Positions 63,789 to 64,000 of a stretch of DNA of 64,000 nucleotides are shown here, piece by piece; within the stretch, counting starts at the first letter, position 1; each line of letters opens with the position of its first letter. The translations under genes were made by a program, and so were the position numbers. Origin of the DNA: Solidesulfovibrio carbinolicus (GTDB taxonomy: Bacteria > Desulfobacterota > Desulfovibrionia > Desulfovibrionales > Desulfovibrionaceae); contig NZ_CP026538.1 of the NCBI RefSeq assembly GCF_004135975.1, positions 2,294,001 through 2,358,000 on the forward strand. Reading direction: 5' to 3'. The notes under the pieces are model-generated. The model did no database searches. It saw only the letters and a list, made by a program, of their open reading frames with translations, and was not told where the DNA came from.

Positions 63789-64000
63789 CTACAACCCCAA
63801 TTCGCCCCAGACTGCGTCGATGCGGGCCTTGGTGGCCGGGTCCATGACCAGGGCGTCGGGCCAGCCCCGGGTATGACCTTCCTCGGGGCCTTTTTTCGTG
63901 GCGTCGATGCCCATCTTGCCGCCGAAGCAGGCCATGGGCGCGCTGTGGTCCAGGGCGTCGAGCGGGCCGTCCACGATGACCACGTCGCGCCGCGGATCGA
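63789..64000 (-). CDS. UbiD-family decarboxylase, C-terminus (5' partial)
   Basis: The frame is open to the right edge; the visible 70 residues are DPRRDVVIVDGPLDALDHSAP, then FGGKMGIDATKKGPEEGHTRGWP and a C-terminus ARIDAVWGELGL. The DGPLDxLDHSAP and GKMGIDATKK segments are characteristic of the UbiD family C-terminus (prenyl-FMN dependent decarboxylases in ubiquinone/menaquinone synthesis). The N-terminal part lies outside the window. Desulfovibrio uses menaquinone, so a futalosine-pathway-type role is plausible but not shown. Confidence 0.85.
   Translation of the reverse strand, partial: DPRRDVVIVDGPLDALDHSAPMACFGGKMGIDATKKGPEEGHTRGWPDALVMDPATKARIDAVWGELGL

Overview
This window is ordinary core chromosome of a GC-rich, Gram-negative sulfate reducer, most likely a Desulfovibrio/Solidesulfovibrio-type member of the Desulfobacterota. 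The evidence is an assimilatory-type low-spin sulfite reductase, a selenophosphate synthetase that itself uses selenocysteine, an outer-membrane LolB-like lipoprotein, a heptose epimerase for LPS, separate GlyQ and GlyS subunits, and strong Desulfovibrio-like codon bias. I see no prophage, insertion sequence, CRISPR array, rRNA or tRNA. No gap between genes exceeds about 300 bases.

Layout. 1-8.4 kb: parvulin-type periplasmic chaperones, RodZ, RecO, GlyQ, GlyS and S20 on the plus strand. 8.6-9.7 kb: a secreted protein and a small alpha/beta hydrolase. 9.8-14.7 kb: a minus-strand five-gene operon (LeuA/NifV-type synthase, membrane protein, ABC exporter, DUF1858 protein, SelD) in which all four junctions are 4-base ATGA overlaps; selD needs read-through of an in-frame TGA. 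15-25 kb: plus-strand metabolic and signalling genes (ElbB-like, YdjC-like, Fe-alcohol dehydrogenase, PAS histidine kinase, TypA, SpoIIE phosphatase with a TGA in its membrane domain, glycosyltransferase-like protein, ferredoxin-nitroreductase). 25.7-30 kb: sulfite reductase, an unknown Cys-tailed protein, HisF/HisH and a heptose epimerase. 30-37 kb: minus-strand carbon genes (GlpX, transketolase, RpiB), LolB-like and TPR lipoproteins and the RpoH-type sigma factor. 37.5-44 kb: short MetH, a TlpA-like thioredoxin, an ArgA-like acetyltransferase, Hpt, a zinc-ribbon membrane protein and RadA. 44-52.7 kb: an aminopropyltransferase-like membrane protein, periplasmic carbonic anhydrase, an ion transporter, a LysA-like decarboxylase, envelope proteins and an FMN oxidoreductase. 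52.8-64 kb: an amphi-Trp protein, an SGNH hydrolase, the HIT-LapA-MutS-LysA operon, UvrC, a methyltransferase, YwbE, DUF488, Tag and the C-terminus of a UbiD decarboxylase.

The most notable structures are: (1) a GC-rich palindromic element present six times, each time a few to about 30 bases after a stop codon and in the same orientation as that gene; (2) selD, whose true start and selenocysteine are lost by naive ORF calling; (3) the SpoIIE-type gene split by an in-frame TGA between its first and second membrane helices; (4) the ATGA-coupled operon; (5) a RodZ C-terminal domain that occurs three times in two nearby genes. Function calls rest on reading motifs in the translated sequence; no database search was possible.
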